Shown here one piece after another: positions 32,547-42,800 of a DNA stretch of 53,655 nt. This DNA comes from Nemertoderma westbladi. Taxonomy: Eukaryota; Xenacoelomorpha; Nemertodermatida; Nemertodermatidae. The number at the start of each line of letters is the position of its first letter. Positions within the stretch are counted from its first letter, which is position 1. A program made the translations under genes and the position numbers. Where the stretch lies: assembly GCA_032718475.1 (NCBI GenBank), contig JAUCBJ010008297.1, positions 1 through 53,655 of the forward strand. Reading direction: 5' to 3'. Below the pieces are notes generated by a model, which saw only the letters and a list, made by a program, of their open reading frames with translations, did not search any database and was not told where the DNA came from.

Positions 32547-33745
32547 TGTTCGTGCTTTTAGTCCTTTAGCAGTTTAACCCGCTAATTTTAGGTGTCTTCT
32601 AGTTTATAAATCGACTTTAGCCTATAACAAGTATTTGTTGCATATAAGATATAAAGTTACATTAGCCAAAGCCAGCCTATGCGCGACCATTCACCCACAG
32701 TTAAGGGAGACTGGATTCGGAGGCTCTGACCTTATTGCGGTGTAGACTTACTGTACTATTCGATTGATCGTTAATATATAATCTCTGACAAATATTATTT
32801 ACTTTCGGGAAATATTAACAGTTCCTTTAGGACGTGGCGCTCTAAGTATGTAAACAGAGTAATGACTTACACTAAACACAATGGGATGGCTAATGATTTT
32901 CGTATAAAGCGCATTCTTTAGGAAATGCTTTGTTATCTGTCACACTCATGCACACTACCGCACACTGCTGCACACTGATCTGCCGACCTTCACTAAATTT
33001 GATCATATATAAGGAGAATAGCAACTGACACATGTAGGGATTATGAAATAGCATTCAATTCACTCCAAAACCACTATAATGTAAGTCGCAGTTGCTACAG
33101 GTAACTGGTCCCTCTTACCTTCAGTATATCAAGAAGATTGGGGTTTTATGATTATTTATCGATATTCTCCAAATATAACAACATATCCACCAACTTATAA
33201 CAATTAATAACCGACAGTAAATAGCAGTAAAATAATGCGGTGAAAGGTATGTATAGTATGATATGGGCTGATATGCTATGTTTGCTATGATAACAGTTAT
33301 ACGTTCCTATAATCAAAGCCGTCGAATGTTTGGCTAAAGTCTGAAACTAAGAATAATTCCAAAGCCGATGTTCTGGGCTCAGGAAAAAGGTAAACAAAGA
33401 CCGTCATGCATTGCGCGATTTCCCGGGGGCTTCTGTGCAAATAAAATGAAAATCGCTCTGATTGGTCGAGTGAGCTGAACAAAGAGAGTTAAGAAAGCTC
33501 CACATCGACACATCAAAATCAGCTGATAGATTTCGTCATCTAAGCCACACTGTATTAAGAGTATTTTGGCATATTGCGGCATAAAATGGCTTGTTATGTC
33601 CGCTAATGTACACATACAGAAAAATGGCTTTTTATGTCCACTAAAACACCTACACAGTAAGAAAAACGGCTTTTTATGTCCGCTAAAACACCTACAGAGT
33701 ACTTTGCGGGGAAAATGACTAGTTATATCCGCAAAAGCCTTTACA
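32547..33745 (-). repeat. 5' LTR of the host BEL/Pao element (1199 bp)
   Basis: On the minus strand it starts TGTAAAGGC at 33745 and ends GCACGAACA at 32547. It is diverged from the A and B LTRs. Its first 150 bases hold four copies of a motif like TTTTAGCGGACATAAAAAG, against two in A and B. The first bases beyond it are GAATT, which would be the target duplication. Confidence 0.85.
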
Positions 33746-33752
33746 GAATTCA

Positions 33753-34118
33753 TCAAGTTTCAATTGTTTTTTTAGCGGAAGCTTCTTGTTGCCTTCTAAG
33801 GTTGGTGTTAAGTTTTCTATTACGATGATTCAGAATGCGTCTCAGGCAGAATACATGAGTAGAAGGTTTCATTTGGTTTAGAAAATATGCAAAACTATTA
33901 ATTTCTTTATTAAATTGTTCAACGAGTTGTGTGTCGCAATTTTTTAATTCTGGTATTAAATTAACTCGATGTAGATGTCTCTGCCTTACAAATATCCTGA
34001 TGAAATTTAGTGAATAGCCTAAACAAAGGTGTTCAGCAGAATTCGAAACAGGATGAATTTGACTAAATCTTCTGAAACTCCTCAGGAAATGTTTTTTATT
34101 ACAGCCCGAGACACACAC
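33753..34118 (-). pseudogene. Possible transposase C-terminal fragment, 121 codons
   Basis: A minus-strand frame ending eight bases from the host LTR border. Its C-terminal part (KNCDTQLVEQFNKEIN, then LRRILNHRNRKLN) resembles the end of KDZ/Zisupton-type transposases, in which an N-T-Q...EQ-F/N motif is followed by an HN-rich helix. That is a recollection of a family pattern, not an alignment. It may equally be a chance frame or a fragment of another gene. No start context or partner domains were found upstream. Confidence 0.25.
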
Positions 34119-34607
34119 TATATTCCGCTGGAATCACAACAGAAACCTGTTGATTGGAACTTTATGAGCTTTTTCCAACTCGGAGCTTTCCAGAAACAGC
34201 CAGTTGAATGTTGTCACTAATTGTTATAGAATACATGTATCAAGTTTGGTTCCATTTCAAAAAAGATTGACTGACTTATTAGCGTCACATGTCGCCCCAC
34301 ATGTCGACATGTCTAACGCAGAATAAATCAAAGTAATACAAACCAGTCTAGTTGTTACCAATTATTAATAAATTAACGGGTAACAAAAATGGCAAAACTA
34401 TTTTCAAAGAAAACCAAGAATGACGATTATTGCATCATGTTCTATGTTTATATTACATACAACACCATGCTTACTGTACATATTTTTCACCGCTTACATA
34501 TTTTTCACCTATCAGATTTACACATTTTGCACATGGAGTGTACCTCTGCAGGTCTGTGTGCTCTGTATAAACTGACAGCTGAGGTGTGTCCTCAAATTAT
34601 CTTATGA

Positions 34608-34800
34608 TTTGGACGAAAAGTCCCACAAAATATCTCGGGACGAAAAGTCCCCCGCTCCGGACTTCTCATCTCAGAATATTCTTCCTGGACTATTTATCCC
34701 GGATACTTCTCGTCCCGGACTTTTCGTCCCGGACTATTTGTCCCGGACCATTCGTCCCGGACTTTACATCCCAGACATATGTGTCCCTCACTTTTAGTCT
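34608..34800 (+). repeat. 14-15 bp minisatellite with palindromic units
   Basis: About ten imperfect units around CGTCCCGGACTTTT. The first two units are inverted and contain the self-complementary GGGACGAAAAGTCCC. The 124-codon frame over it is not credible. Confidence 0.7.
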
Positions 34801-35199
34801 CAAAAGAAAAATGACTAGAAAAAATTATAAAATTATAAAAACCGATATCATTATGTTGCACACATTGTTTAGGGGAAGAAATTTTAAATATAATACCGGG
34901 TCGAAAAACCCTTTTAATATCAACATCAGAAACAAACATGTCTTCCTATGTAAACACTAAATCTAGCACCATGACTTACGTACAGTACTAAAGATATCTT
35001 TATATTTTTAGTAGGTCATGCTAGCACATTATTTAATCGAAGTGGTTTAGATTACAATTGGTCAAGGACACTTTGTAAAACAAAAGAAAACATTATTATA
35101 AAGGCTGCTATCTGGGTGGGAACGGTACTGCAACAGGAAAGTTATTACATACAGTAAGTTGCCAAGGCATGGTCTATGGCATAAGCGGTGATTGTCATC
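34801..35199. other. Unassigned AT-rich stretch
   Basis: No gene or repeat recognised. Confidence 0.5.
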
Positions 35200-35202
35200 G
35201 AC

Positions 35203-35560
35203 TACTACTACGATCGGCATGCTACATTGCAGCTGCATTATGTATATATTACATACCCATATATATTAAGAATGCTGTGCCGGTTTGTCGATAAAATTTA
35301 GCTGCCACAACTCCCTATCACCCATGACGTTTGCTAGATCATCCGCATCTTCAAGGCCAGTGTCCTTTAAGATGCGTCTCAAGAAAGTCATGGGCTGTCC
35401 ACCATGCTTATTCACTCCATGAGGCTGCCAAAGCACAATATTATGCACTGGCTGGTCCTCACGGCGAAAGCAATGTCCTGCAAAGCGGAGGCGATTTTGT
35501 TCTAGTGTCAAGCTTGGGGGAACCAATGAGACCCCTCCAATGTTACATAGTCTGATCCAT
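35203..35560 (-). mobile_element. 3' fragment of an RTE-like LINE
   Basis: The minus strand encodes the C-terminal 86 codons of the same LINE family as 47640-49470 (NRLRFAGHCFRRED, HGVNKHGGQPMTFLRRILKD, DKPAQHS). The 3' UTR shares GATCGGCATGCT and ends with a short (TAC)n tail at 35203-35213. Confidence 0.8.
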
Positions 35561-35589
35561 GATGAAACGCAAATGATATAATTAATTAC

Positions 35590-35850
35590 AATATTTGTTT
35601 TGTGTGCCTGTTCCCATGGCGATGCCTGTTCCCCACCATGGATGGGTGATCTTCCACGGTAAACCCTTATTCCACTCTGCTTCCAAATTTACATTGGTTC
35701 CCATTTATCTACCAATGAATAAGGATGAAAGCTACAGTAGGCTACATGATCTTAAGTACTGTATCCAAACAGTGTTGCCCCATCTAGGGATCGAACCAGG
35801 ACCCCTGATTAGAAGCCCAGGAATGACACCACTAGACTAGGCTGCTGCTT
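35590..35850 (-). mobile_element. tRNA-Arg-derived SINE
   Basis: The minus-strand head carries a pol III A-box-like TAGTCTAGTGG and a perfect B box GGTTCGATCCC (35785-35850). The anticodon-loop-like string CTTCTAA suggests tRNA-Arg(TCT). The tail extends to about 35590 without a clear poly(A). Confidence 0.6.
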
Positions 35851-35859
35851 GGTCTTAAT

Positions 35860-37300
35860 TATTATGTTAATGGTTAATTATTTACTGTATAATTGATATC
35901 CGACTACCCCTTATACTGAATAAACAAGTAAAAACTATTTTAGCATCATATCCATAGTTGAATACACAGCTGGTTAAAGGAGACAGTACTACGCCTCACC
36001 GGGCACCACACAATCAAATTTAGTTGCCTTGTAATGCCGCTAATAATCTAATACCGGCATCGTCCAGTGCCATCCGTTGCCACAGTACCGTATGCAACGT
36101 AATGTATTTCTGTGCTTGCGAAGCATTATTAACGATTACACAGTGTGACAGTAGGCCCTAATATATCCAAATAGTCTACTATGTAGTTGTGATGTGATTG
36201 TGATTGCGACAAAGTAATTGGTTATCTACAGTAGGCAATTCTGGATGGGACACGCAACTCCAACGGAATAGCTGTGGTATTGGTTGTTTGGCTCCGGTAA
36301 AACACATTTGTGTAAAAATCGATGAGATATTGATGTTTTGTACTCCGTACTGTAGAACGCAATATATAATAATAATTGACTCTCTCTTCGTACAGTAGGC
36401 CTACAGTAGTATATTCCCAAACATCAGTTGCCGTTTATGCTGCTGTTAGAAAGTACTTTGTAAGTACTGTAATCACTCTGTTATATATTTATCTTCAAAC
36501 TCTTGTCACAATTACCTAAAACAGTTTATTTTGGTAGGGCCTGCAGTCTATTTTACTCTTTGTTATAAGTTTGATATAAGTACAGTAGAGACCTACAGTA
36601 GGCCTATAGTAGTAATTTACAGTTTCTGTAAATACAGCAACAGCTAAGCATTCATCTTGCGGTACTGCAAAGTATCTCAATAATTGAACTAACCATTATA
36701 CAAATTGTAACTTATTGGGGTGCAATGAGATTCCTGTTATCTTCGGGAGAGGTGTAGGGGAGGGGGTAGGGGGGAGTTGTGATCCCTCTACTGTAGGTTT
36801 ACCTGGTTGTTCAGATGATAAGAGTTTGATGTAAAGCTGGAGTTACACTGTGGGTTGTTCGGATGTCGATGTGATTTTAGTAACCCAATGATTCACTTAT
36901 TGTTCCATGTTGACGAGTTGCACATGAAACACGATGTGCAATTAGATTATGGGTTGCACGCATAGGCATACTGCTCATCATTGTCCTCGGACGTCCCGAT
37001 CCTTGAGTGTCTTGTACTGTAGATTAGCTGGCCAATGTGCCGAGCGGTTAACATTGTTGTCTAAGAATTCGGGAGGGAAGGTAAACTCTGATGCAACGTG
37101 TAGCTGACGTGGACATATTTTGTCGTATTTACGTAGTCATATATCCTCCATAGCTTACTGAAGCTGCGTGGCGATCAATGATCAAAGGTTTTTAAAGATT
37201 ATAACAATAATTGTGTTATACAGTATGCTGTAAATGCAATCGGGATATCGTTATGGTGACTACATAACAGGTCACGATTAAGCACAACATGGCAAATGTC
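35860..37300. other. Unassigned region
   Basis: No credible frame. It contains scattered TAGGCCTA/CTACAGTAG motifs and a G-rich patch near 36750-36776. Confidence 0.5.
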
Positions 37301-37302
37301 TG

Positions 37303-37470
37303 ACGAAGGTCCGAATGGGACGATGGTCCGAATGGGACAAAGGTCCGAATGGACAAAGGTCCGAATGGGACGAAGGTCCGAATGGGACGAAGGTCCGAAT
37401 GGGACGAAGGTCCGAATGGGACGAAGGTCCGAATGGGACGAAGGTCCGAATGGAACGAAGGTCCGAAATA
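37303..37470 (+). repeat. 17-bp minisatellite
   Basis: About ten units of GGTCCGAATGGGACGAA, nearly perfect. Because 17 is not a multiple of three and the unit has no stops, overlapping frames stay open on both strands with a 17-residue period. A single inverted unit (TTCGGACCTTCGACC) follows at about 37494. Confidence 0.85.
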
Positions 37471-37578
37471 AAATAGAGCCCATGATGACCACATTCGGAC
37501 CTTCGACCCAATACCGTCTGTACCTGTTTGCTTTATTATCATTAGGGGTAACCTTTACATATATTTTTTCTAAAGTCT

Positions 37579-37641
37579 TTTTCGTAAGGTAAGGACTAAT
37601 GAGACAGCCCCCCTGTCTCATTAGTCCTTACCTTACGAAAA
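37579..37641. repeat. Perfect 29-bp inverted repeat with a C5 spacer
   Basis: Arms 37579-37607 and 37613-37641 are exact complements separated by five C residues. It is followed four bases later by a G run of about 19. Confidence 0.9.
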
Positions 37642-37644
37642 TGA

Positions 37645-37882
37645 CTGGGGGGGGGGGGGGGGACTGGACGCAAAACCCATCTTGACGAATTAATATCCCG
37701 CCTCAATGTTAAATTCTCAACTTAGGGAAAGGAGCAGCTTACAGTGGTACGTTATTTTAACCAAAACAATAAACTAAACACAATAGAACAGGTTACATTT
37801 TTACAGGTTCATTTTTGTAAGTAATCAGCTGTTATTAGCGTCGAATTTCCCCTGGAGTTTATTGCGTCCAGTTTCCCCCTAT
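37645..37882. mobile_element. Possible small inverted-repeat element
   Basis: The left edge GGGGGGACTGGACGCAA faces TTGCGTCCAGTTTCCCCC at the right edge. About 240 bp with nothing coding. No target duplication identified, so MITE status is tentative. Confidence 0.35.
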
Positions 37883-38400
37883 CTGGTACTAATGGAACTT
37901 TATTATTATTATTACTGACGTATACAGTACTGTATTATATTGTTAATGTTATCGTCTCATAGTATAAGTTGTTTATATCATCGTAATATATATCATCGTC
38001 ATATAATCATTGTTTATACATAACAAAAATGTTTATTTATTTTTTAATTTTTATATTATTGGCCAATACAATAATACAAACATACATACAACCTCCCAAT
38101 GAGTGTAATTGCATAAACCTTATAGGCCTAGTAACAAATAATTTCAGAATAGTTTCAAAAATTCAGGCATATTGTAGTCTAAATAACACTAATATGCATT
38201 TTAAGTAGGCCTACTGTACATTACAATTTGTTTAAGGTTTGGATTTTGAGAAAAATTTAATATATTTGAGAAATTATTTATGTTGGTTTGTAGCCTCCTA
38301 GTTAAGTTTACTGCATATTTATACAGTATAAATTGGTATTACATTGAAAAAGAGTTAATTGCGAAATACAAACCTGTGGTTATTTATCTACACTGCGACA
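37883..38400. other. Upstream region of the EF-hand gene
   Basis: AT-rich. TATA-like strings (ATTTATACAGTATAAATTGG) lie at about 38315-38337, 60-85 bases before the probable start codon. Not proven to be a promoter. Confidence 0.3.
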
Positions 38401-38961
38401 ATGTCTCTCTTAACTAACTTAGAAGAAAAGGTCAACTTTTTAACTGAATTCCGTAACAAAGTGAAGTTGTCGAGTGTTGATTTGATTCGAACGTGGAAGC
38501 ATTACGATAGCGACTGCAACGGCTTCATCGAGGGAATAGAAACCGGGAAATTTGTTGAGGATCTCCTCCTCAAAGAAGATAAAAACCCGTCTAAACAAAA
38601 TCTTCAGAAATATGAGGAAGCTGTGAAGCAACACTTCAGTGATCCTTTAGGGCGCGTTACTCTAACAATGATGTATCAACTGCTACCTGTGGAGGATAAC
38701 TTTCTGAGGCAGTTTCAGGATGTACAAAAGGAATTTTTTGATAGCGTTTTTCACCACTACGACCAAACGAAAACTAACGAACTCAACAGAGATGAGGTTA
38801 TGGCTTTTTGTTTGGATTTATTGACAAAAGATAAACCCAATAGTGTGGTAGAAGCTGAAGAACTTCAAAGGAGTGTCGATATGATATTTGAGATGATGGA
38901 TGCGGATAAAAACGGCTCATTATCGAAGAATGAATTGAAGATGGTGATTACGTCAATATAA
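38401..38961 (+). CDS. Calbindin/calretinin-like EF-hand protein, single exon
   Basis: 186 residues from the ATG at 38401 (MSLLTNLEEK); an in-frame ATG at 38359 would add 14 hydrophobic residues. Four EF-hand units are spaced 40-46 residues apart. Loop 36-47 (DSDCNGFIEGIE) and loop 167-178 (DADKNGSLSKNE) have complete calcium ligands. Loop 121-132 (DQTKTNELNRDE) is partly degenerate, and the unit near 81-92 has lost its ligands. The string YQLLPVEDNFLRQFQ matches the linker style of the calbindin-D28k/calretinin/secretagogin group, whose members usually have six EF-hands and many introns. Expected role: cytosolic calcium buffer or sensor. No signal peptide. The absence of introns suggests a retrocopy or a shortened paralogue; the frame is intact. 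Confidence 0.8.
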   Translation: MSLLTNLEEKVNFLTEFRNKVKLSSVDLIRTWKHYDSDCNGFIEGIETGKFVEDLLLKEDKNPSKQNLQKYEEAVKQHFSDPLGRVTLTMMYQLLPVEDNFLRQFQDVQKEFFDSVFHHYDQTKTNELNRDEVMAFCLDLLTKDKPNSVVEAEELQRSVDMIFEMMDADKNGSLSKNELKMVITSI

Positions 38962-39031
38962 CTAAACATTAATTTGTACAACTGTACTACAGTATCTGTA
39001 GATTACATATAGATAGGGATCTGTATAGAAG

Positions 39032-39038
39032 GGTGTGT

Positions 39039-39069
<31 letters not shown>

Positions 39070-39080
39070 GGGTGGGGGGT
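39032..39080. repeat. (GT)n followed by a G run
   Basis: A simple-sequence tract in the 3' flank of the EF-hand gene. Confidence 0.9.
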
Positions 39081-39204
39081 TGAACCAATTAAAATTCAAA
39101 ATTCTCCAGGGATTATCATCCAAAATAGCAGTATGATTTTTAGACTCGTAAAAATAAATCAAAATTGTGCTGCACAATTGATCTTCATTGATTGATTTCG
39201 TTGG

Positions 39205-39210
39205 AATAAA
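39205..39210 (+). terminator. Candidate poly(A) signal AATAAA
   Basis: A canonical hexamer about 245 bases after the EF-hand stop codon, on the same strand. Confidence 0.45.
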
Positions 39211-39639
39211 GTGCCATTGTTACCTATCGTAACATTGTGACGATAGATATATTACCGTAATTCACCAAGATGCGACTTGCCTCAAGTGTCCCCTCCCCCT
39301 CCCACCGGTATCTAGATAGGATTATTATTCGTTTTTCCGGACAGCAGAGCAAAGCAGCCCAAAAAGAAGTACTGTAATTAAAATAAGCGGTCAAAAATAT
39401 GTAATACTCTGACTAAGGATATGGAATACTACTGTAGATTGACAATCTAATATTCTATGGAATGGACAAGCTTAAATCGTTTGCTGAACATAAGTGGTCG
39501 GGACACCGTAGACGCCGACGTTTAAGGTAGAATACCACCTGAATCAACCACCCTTCCTGAACGCAGATTAAGAAACAGCGCATAATGTTGGATACGTAAA
39601 CAATATGAGGTCATAAAAGCGTAGCCGTGGACGACCAGC
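39211..39639. other. Unassigned stretch
   Basis: No gene or repeat recognised beyond the candidate poly(A) signal just before it. Confidence 0.5.
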
Positions 39640-39642
39640 TAT

Positions 39643-39907
39643 ACTACTACTACTAGGTCGAGCGAACTCGGACGGTGGAAATGAGATCCTTCCAGGCTCC
39701 CCGATTCTCCATAGTTGTCGCAATTTCGTTTCTCTCAAGTTCAGTATCCCTTTCAAGTTGATCTATATATGTTGTGGCCGGTCGTCCACGACTACGCTTT
39801 CCATGAGTTGGTTGCCAGAAAAATAGATCTGGTATGACCTCGTCTTTACTTCGCCAGCAGTGCCCACTGAATCTGTTTAGATTCCCTCCTTCCTCCTTTC
39901 CTCTCAC
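39643..39907 (-). mobile_element. 3' fragment of a second RTE-like LINE
   Basis: The minus strand encodes 84 codons of the RT C-terminus (RFSGHCWRSKDE, GRPATTYIDQLERDTELER, AWKDLISTVRVRST) and ends in a short (TAC)n tail. The same family as the fragment at 44950-45120. Confidence 0.75.
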
Positions 39908-40004
39908 ATCCCATTGAGAGATCAGTGCAGCTCACTGCTGATCTACTGTACGAGCAACATTCTGACAGCCAGCCAATCGGCAAAGGCCAATTTATTGCAA
40001 ATTT

Positions 40005-40120
40005 CGCAAACGTCGGAGATTTTTTCTTTATGTATTATAATGGCTTCGCAAATTTTGCAAGCGCTGCGGTTTTAGCGAAATTCGCAAACGTTGCGATTTT
40101 CGCAAACATCACAAACGTCG
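40005..40120 (+). repeat. Degenerate TTCGCAAA-based tandem repeat
   Basis: Six or seven imperfect units containing TTCGCAAACGT or TTTTGCAAG, about 20-27 bp apart. The 91-codon frame across it is probably spurious. Confidence 0.5.
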
Positions 40121-40879
40121 GGATTTGTGTAATATATGGGATGCGTAAACAGACTTCAATGTTTCCAAAGACACAATTATTTCATAATTTTACTCTTTAG
40201 TTGTCCAAGTTGGTTCTATCATGGCCTACTATATTTATATAGTACCTGTATTTATAAATATACAGTAGTAGGCCATGGTTCTATATATTATTGTGAATAA
40301 ATTTTTGTAGATTCCCCCCCCCCCCCCCTTACTTGTTTTTGCAATAACGTATGAGGAGTCAGTCCAGCAAAAAGTTGCAATAACATGTTGCTTCGTGTTA
40401 GAAATTGATTAGCAAACTTGAGGGTCAAAATTACAGAGTAGTAAATAGACACACATATAATTTCATGTAATTGTGAAATTGTAACTTTAATTTAATACAT
40501 AACCAATAAATGGTGAGTGCAGTTTATACATACAATATAGGAAATAACATTGAACAGATGGAGAATATAATAGAATACAAAATACAGCACAATAATTATA
40601 AGATAATAAAGCAAAGATGGTGTCCCAATAAAGGTGTCCAATAAGGGTGTCCTAATAAAGGTGTCCCATGAATGGATATATAGAGAAATATAAATGAAAT
40701 ACTGCCGCCGTGCTCTTTTCCCTTAATTGGTAAAGTGATCGTTTATTGTTTTGGTTATAAAGATCCGCCTCTGTAACCTGCTCCTTTCCCTTAATTGTTA
40801 AGGGGAGCTGGTACCCCAGGCTATCTCCATACATTTTACTATTAACACATATGTACCCATTACACTCGTTCTACGATAT
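40121..40879. other. Unassigned stretch with short local repeats
   Basis: Contains a C run at 40315-40329 and a small triplication of AATAAAGGTGTCC-like units at about 40625-40665. No gene seen. Confidence 0.5.
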
Positions 40880-42800
40880 GGAATTTCATGAAAATTTCCA
40901 GAATGGCGCAGTAACTATCGAGACACACCTTGAACCTAAAAAAATTTGAAATTTTTGTTTGTGTCTATGTTTGAGGGTCACTTAAGGGGGGGGGGGGGGG
41001 GTACACCCCCCCTCAGGTCAAAATTTTCATTTTTTGTTTTTTTATTTCATCTAGAGTAGAATTTAATGCGGATTTCAAATCTGGAAACGGCTTAGCGAGA
41101 TCTCTTTTACTTCTCGAGTAATGGCTGGTTTTCCGTCTGTATGTCTGTCTGTCTGTCCATCAAAATATTAAAAAGGGCATAAAATAAGCAATCTGAAATG
41201 TTTACTGTTAGGATTTTTCATAATGTCGATGTCTGTTTTAATATTTGGAATTATCTAATCACTATGTCTGTATCTCAGTCTGTCTCTCAGTTTGTCTGTC
41301 TGTTTGTATGTCTGTCTGTCTGTCAACATGTCCGTCAAATTTTAATTAATATATATTTAATAGATATTTGTGAGTTTTGTATTACATATTGAACAGTTGT
41401 CTAATGGACTAGTTGTCTACTAGTAATAACAAACGTGAACCATCATATAACAATAGCTAGTAATAATTATTCTGGGAAACAACCATAAACTTATTTTTTT
41501 TAAATTCCGCAGGCTCTGAGAATAATTCACGTGCTGCGCGAAGTCTTCATGTGCAGCATGAACTTTTCATGTGCCGCGTGAAGGCTTCTCATTCTGATCA
41601 AAAAGCTTTCCGAGGTGCTCGATTAATTAACGTGCTTTATGAAGAATTTAAGTGCTACGTGAAACCTTCACCTGCTGCGCAAATGTCTCACGTGCTGCGC
41701 GAAGGTTTCACGTGCTGCGCAAAGCTTAATGTTCTGTGTAAAGGCTTATTATAAAATTATGTGTAAATTTTTATATAACTTTGAATGTTTCTTAAGGTTA
41801 TCTCATTATTCCATGACTATTTATTACTAAATGACGAAATAGTATGCGATTAAATCAATACGCCAAAATGTAATTTGTTCACGTGCTGCGCGAAGTGTTT
41901 GTTGGAAAGCACACTAAAATTATTTTAACAGGTTGTTAAAAGTGGGTAGGGGTTTTTTTGAACCAAATTTCATGAAATCCATTGAGAAATCACAAAATAT
42001 GGATAGGGGATAACCAATGGGAAAAGAAAAGGAGATACCAGTACTGAAAATAGCGGGAACATTTGAAATATATTGTTCTTAAACTTTAAATGCGTTTATC
42101 TCGGAATTGTATTTTTCACATTCAAAATACTACTACTCAGCCATTTCTTAACCAATTTTCGAAATTTTTTTTTGTTTGATTTCTTTTCGGATTTTGATCA
42201 AAAGTTATCGGTTAGAATTTTGAATTGTGCCATATTAATTTCTTGAAATTAGTTAATATCTATTAAGTAATAATTAATATTAGTTAATAATATTTAAAAA
42301 ATATTTAAGACCTAAATAAAAAATGTAACCGATAAGTTTTGTGGAGCCGAGGATGCTGATTCAGAAAAATCAAGTTTCGAAAATTTTCGCCCAAAATTGT
42401 GAGACTAGTAGTGTTTTTAGTGAAATTAACAATTTCGCTGGTGGCCGCTAGAGGGCGACGCAAATTTGAAAATTTTTTTTTTGAACCCAATCTTTGGCCA
42501 TATGTTAATCCCCCGAAAGGTATAAAATATACAAAATTACACACAAGCAGAAATTATAGCCATTTGCAAAAAAGGTCCATAGGGGGGTGTACCCCCCCCC
42601 CCCCCCCCTTAATTGCACCCAAAACCAACAAATGACACATTTTCGAAGTTTATATTAGAAATACATTTGATAATTGTTTTAAACATATGTTTTTAGAGGT
42701 TCCACAATTGTGTCTCACTACAACAAACCTGCTGCGAAAATTTCAACCAATTCCATCAAGCCGTTCTCAAGCAAAAGTTACATTTATTTCTAAATTCATC
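40880..42800. mobile_element. Element with long imperfect inverted ends and G/C runs
   Basis: The left end (about 40880-41030) and the right end (about 42570-42765, reversed) share in order GGAATT...GAAAATTT, GAGACACA, GAACCT.TAAAAA, GGGT..A.TTAAGGGG(G)n and GTACACCCCCC. The interior holds a (TCTG)n tract near 41145-41330 and a minisatellite, with no transposase frame. It abuts and seems to truncate the LINE on its right. Confidence 0.5.
41526..41900 (+). repeat. Dispersed CACGTGCTGCGCGAAG minisatellite
   Basis: Roughly nine imperfect units of about 20 bp at 41526-41735 and one more at 41880. The core CACGTGCTGCGCGAAG is GC-rich in AT-rich surroundings. Confidence 0.6.

Larger units (their letters stand above)
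7699..33745 (-). mobile_element. Older BEL/Pao LTR retrotransposon ('host'), interrupted by three later insertions
   Basis: Read on the minus strand, this is one element: 5' LTR, leader, gag, protease, RT, RNase H and integrase in BEL/Pao order. Element B is inserted at the protease, a LINE lies between RNase H and integrase, and element A lies in the integrase core. Continuity is shown because the reading frame left of B (ending in the residues IMQVWK) resumes right after B with the residues that follow in related copies, and the 5-bp sequence ATTTC is duplicated at the break. Many in-frame stops and frameshifts show it is dead and older than its passengers. The rest of integrase, any 3' gene and the 3' LTR lie beyond the left edge of the window. 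Confidence 0.9.

Noticed and set aside
37303-37470. CRISPR-like array
   Set aside because: Direct tandem units without spacers, in a eukaryotic context.
41198-41392. 64-codon ORF with VCLFVCLSVC pattern
   Set aside because: Produced by a (TCTG)n simple repeat.
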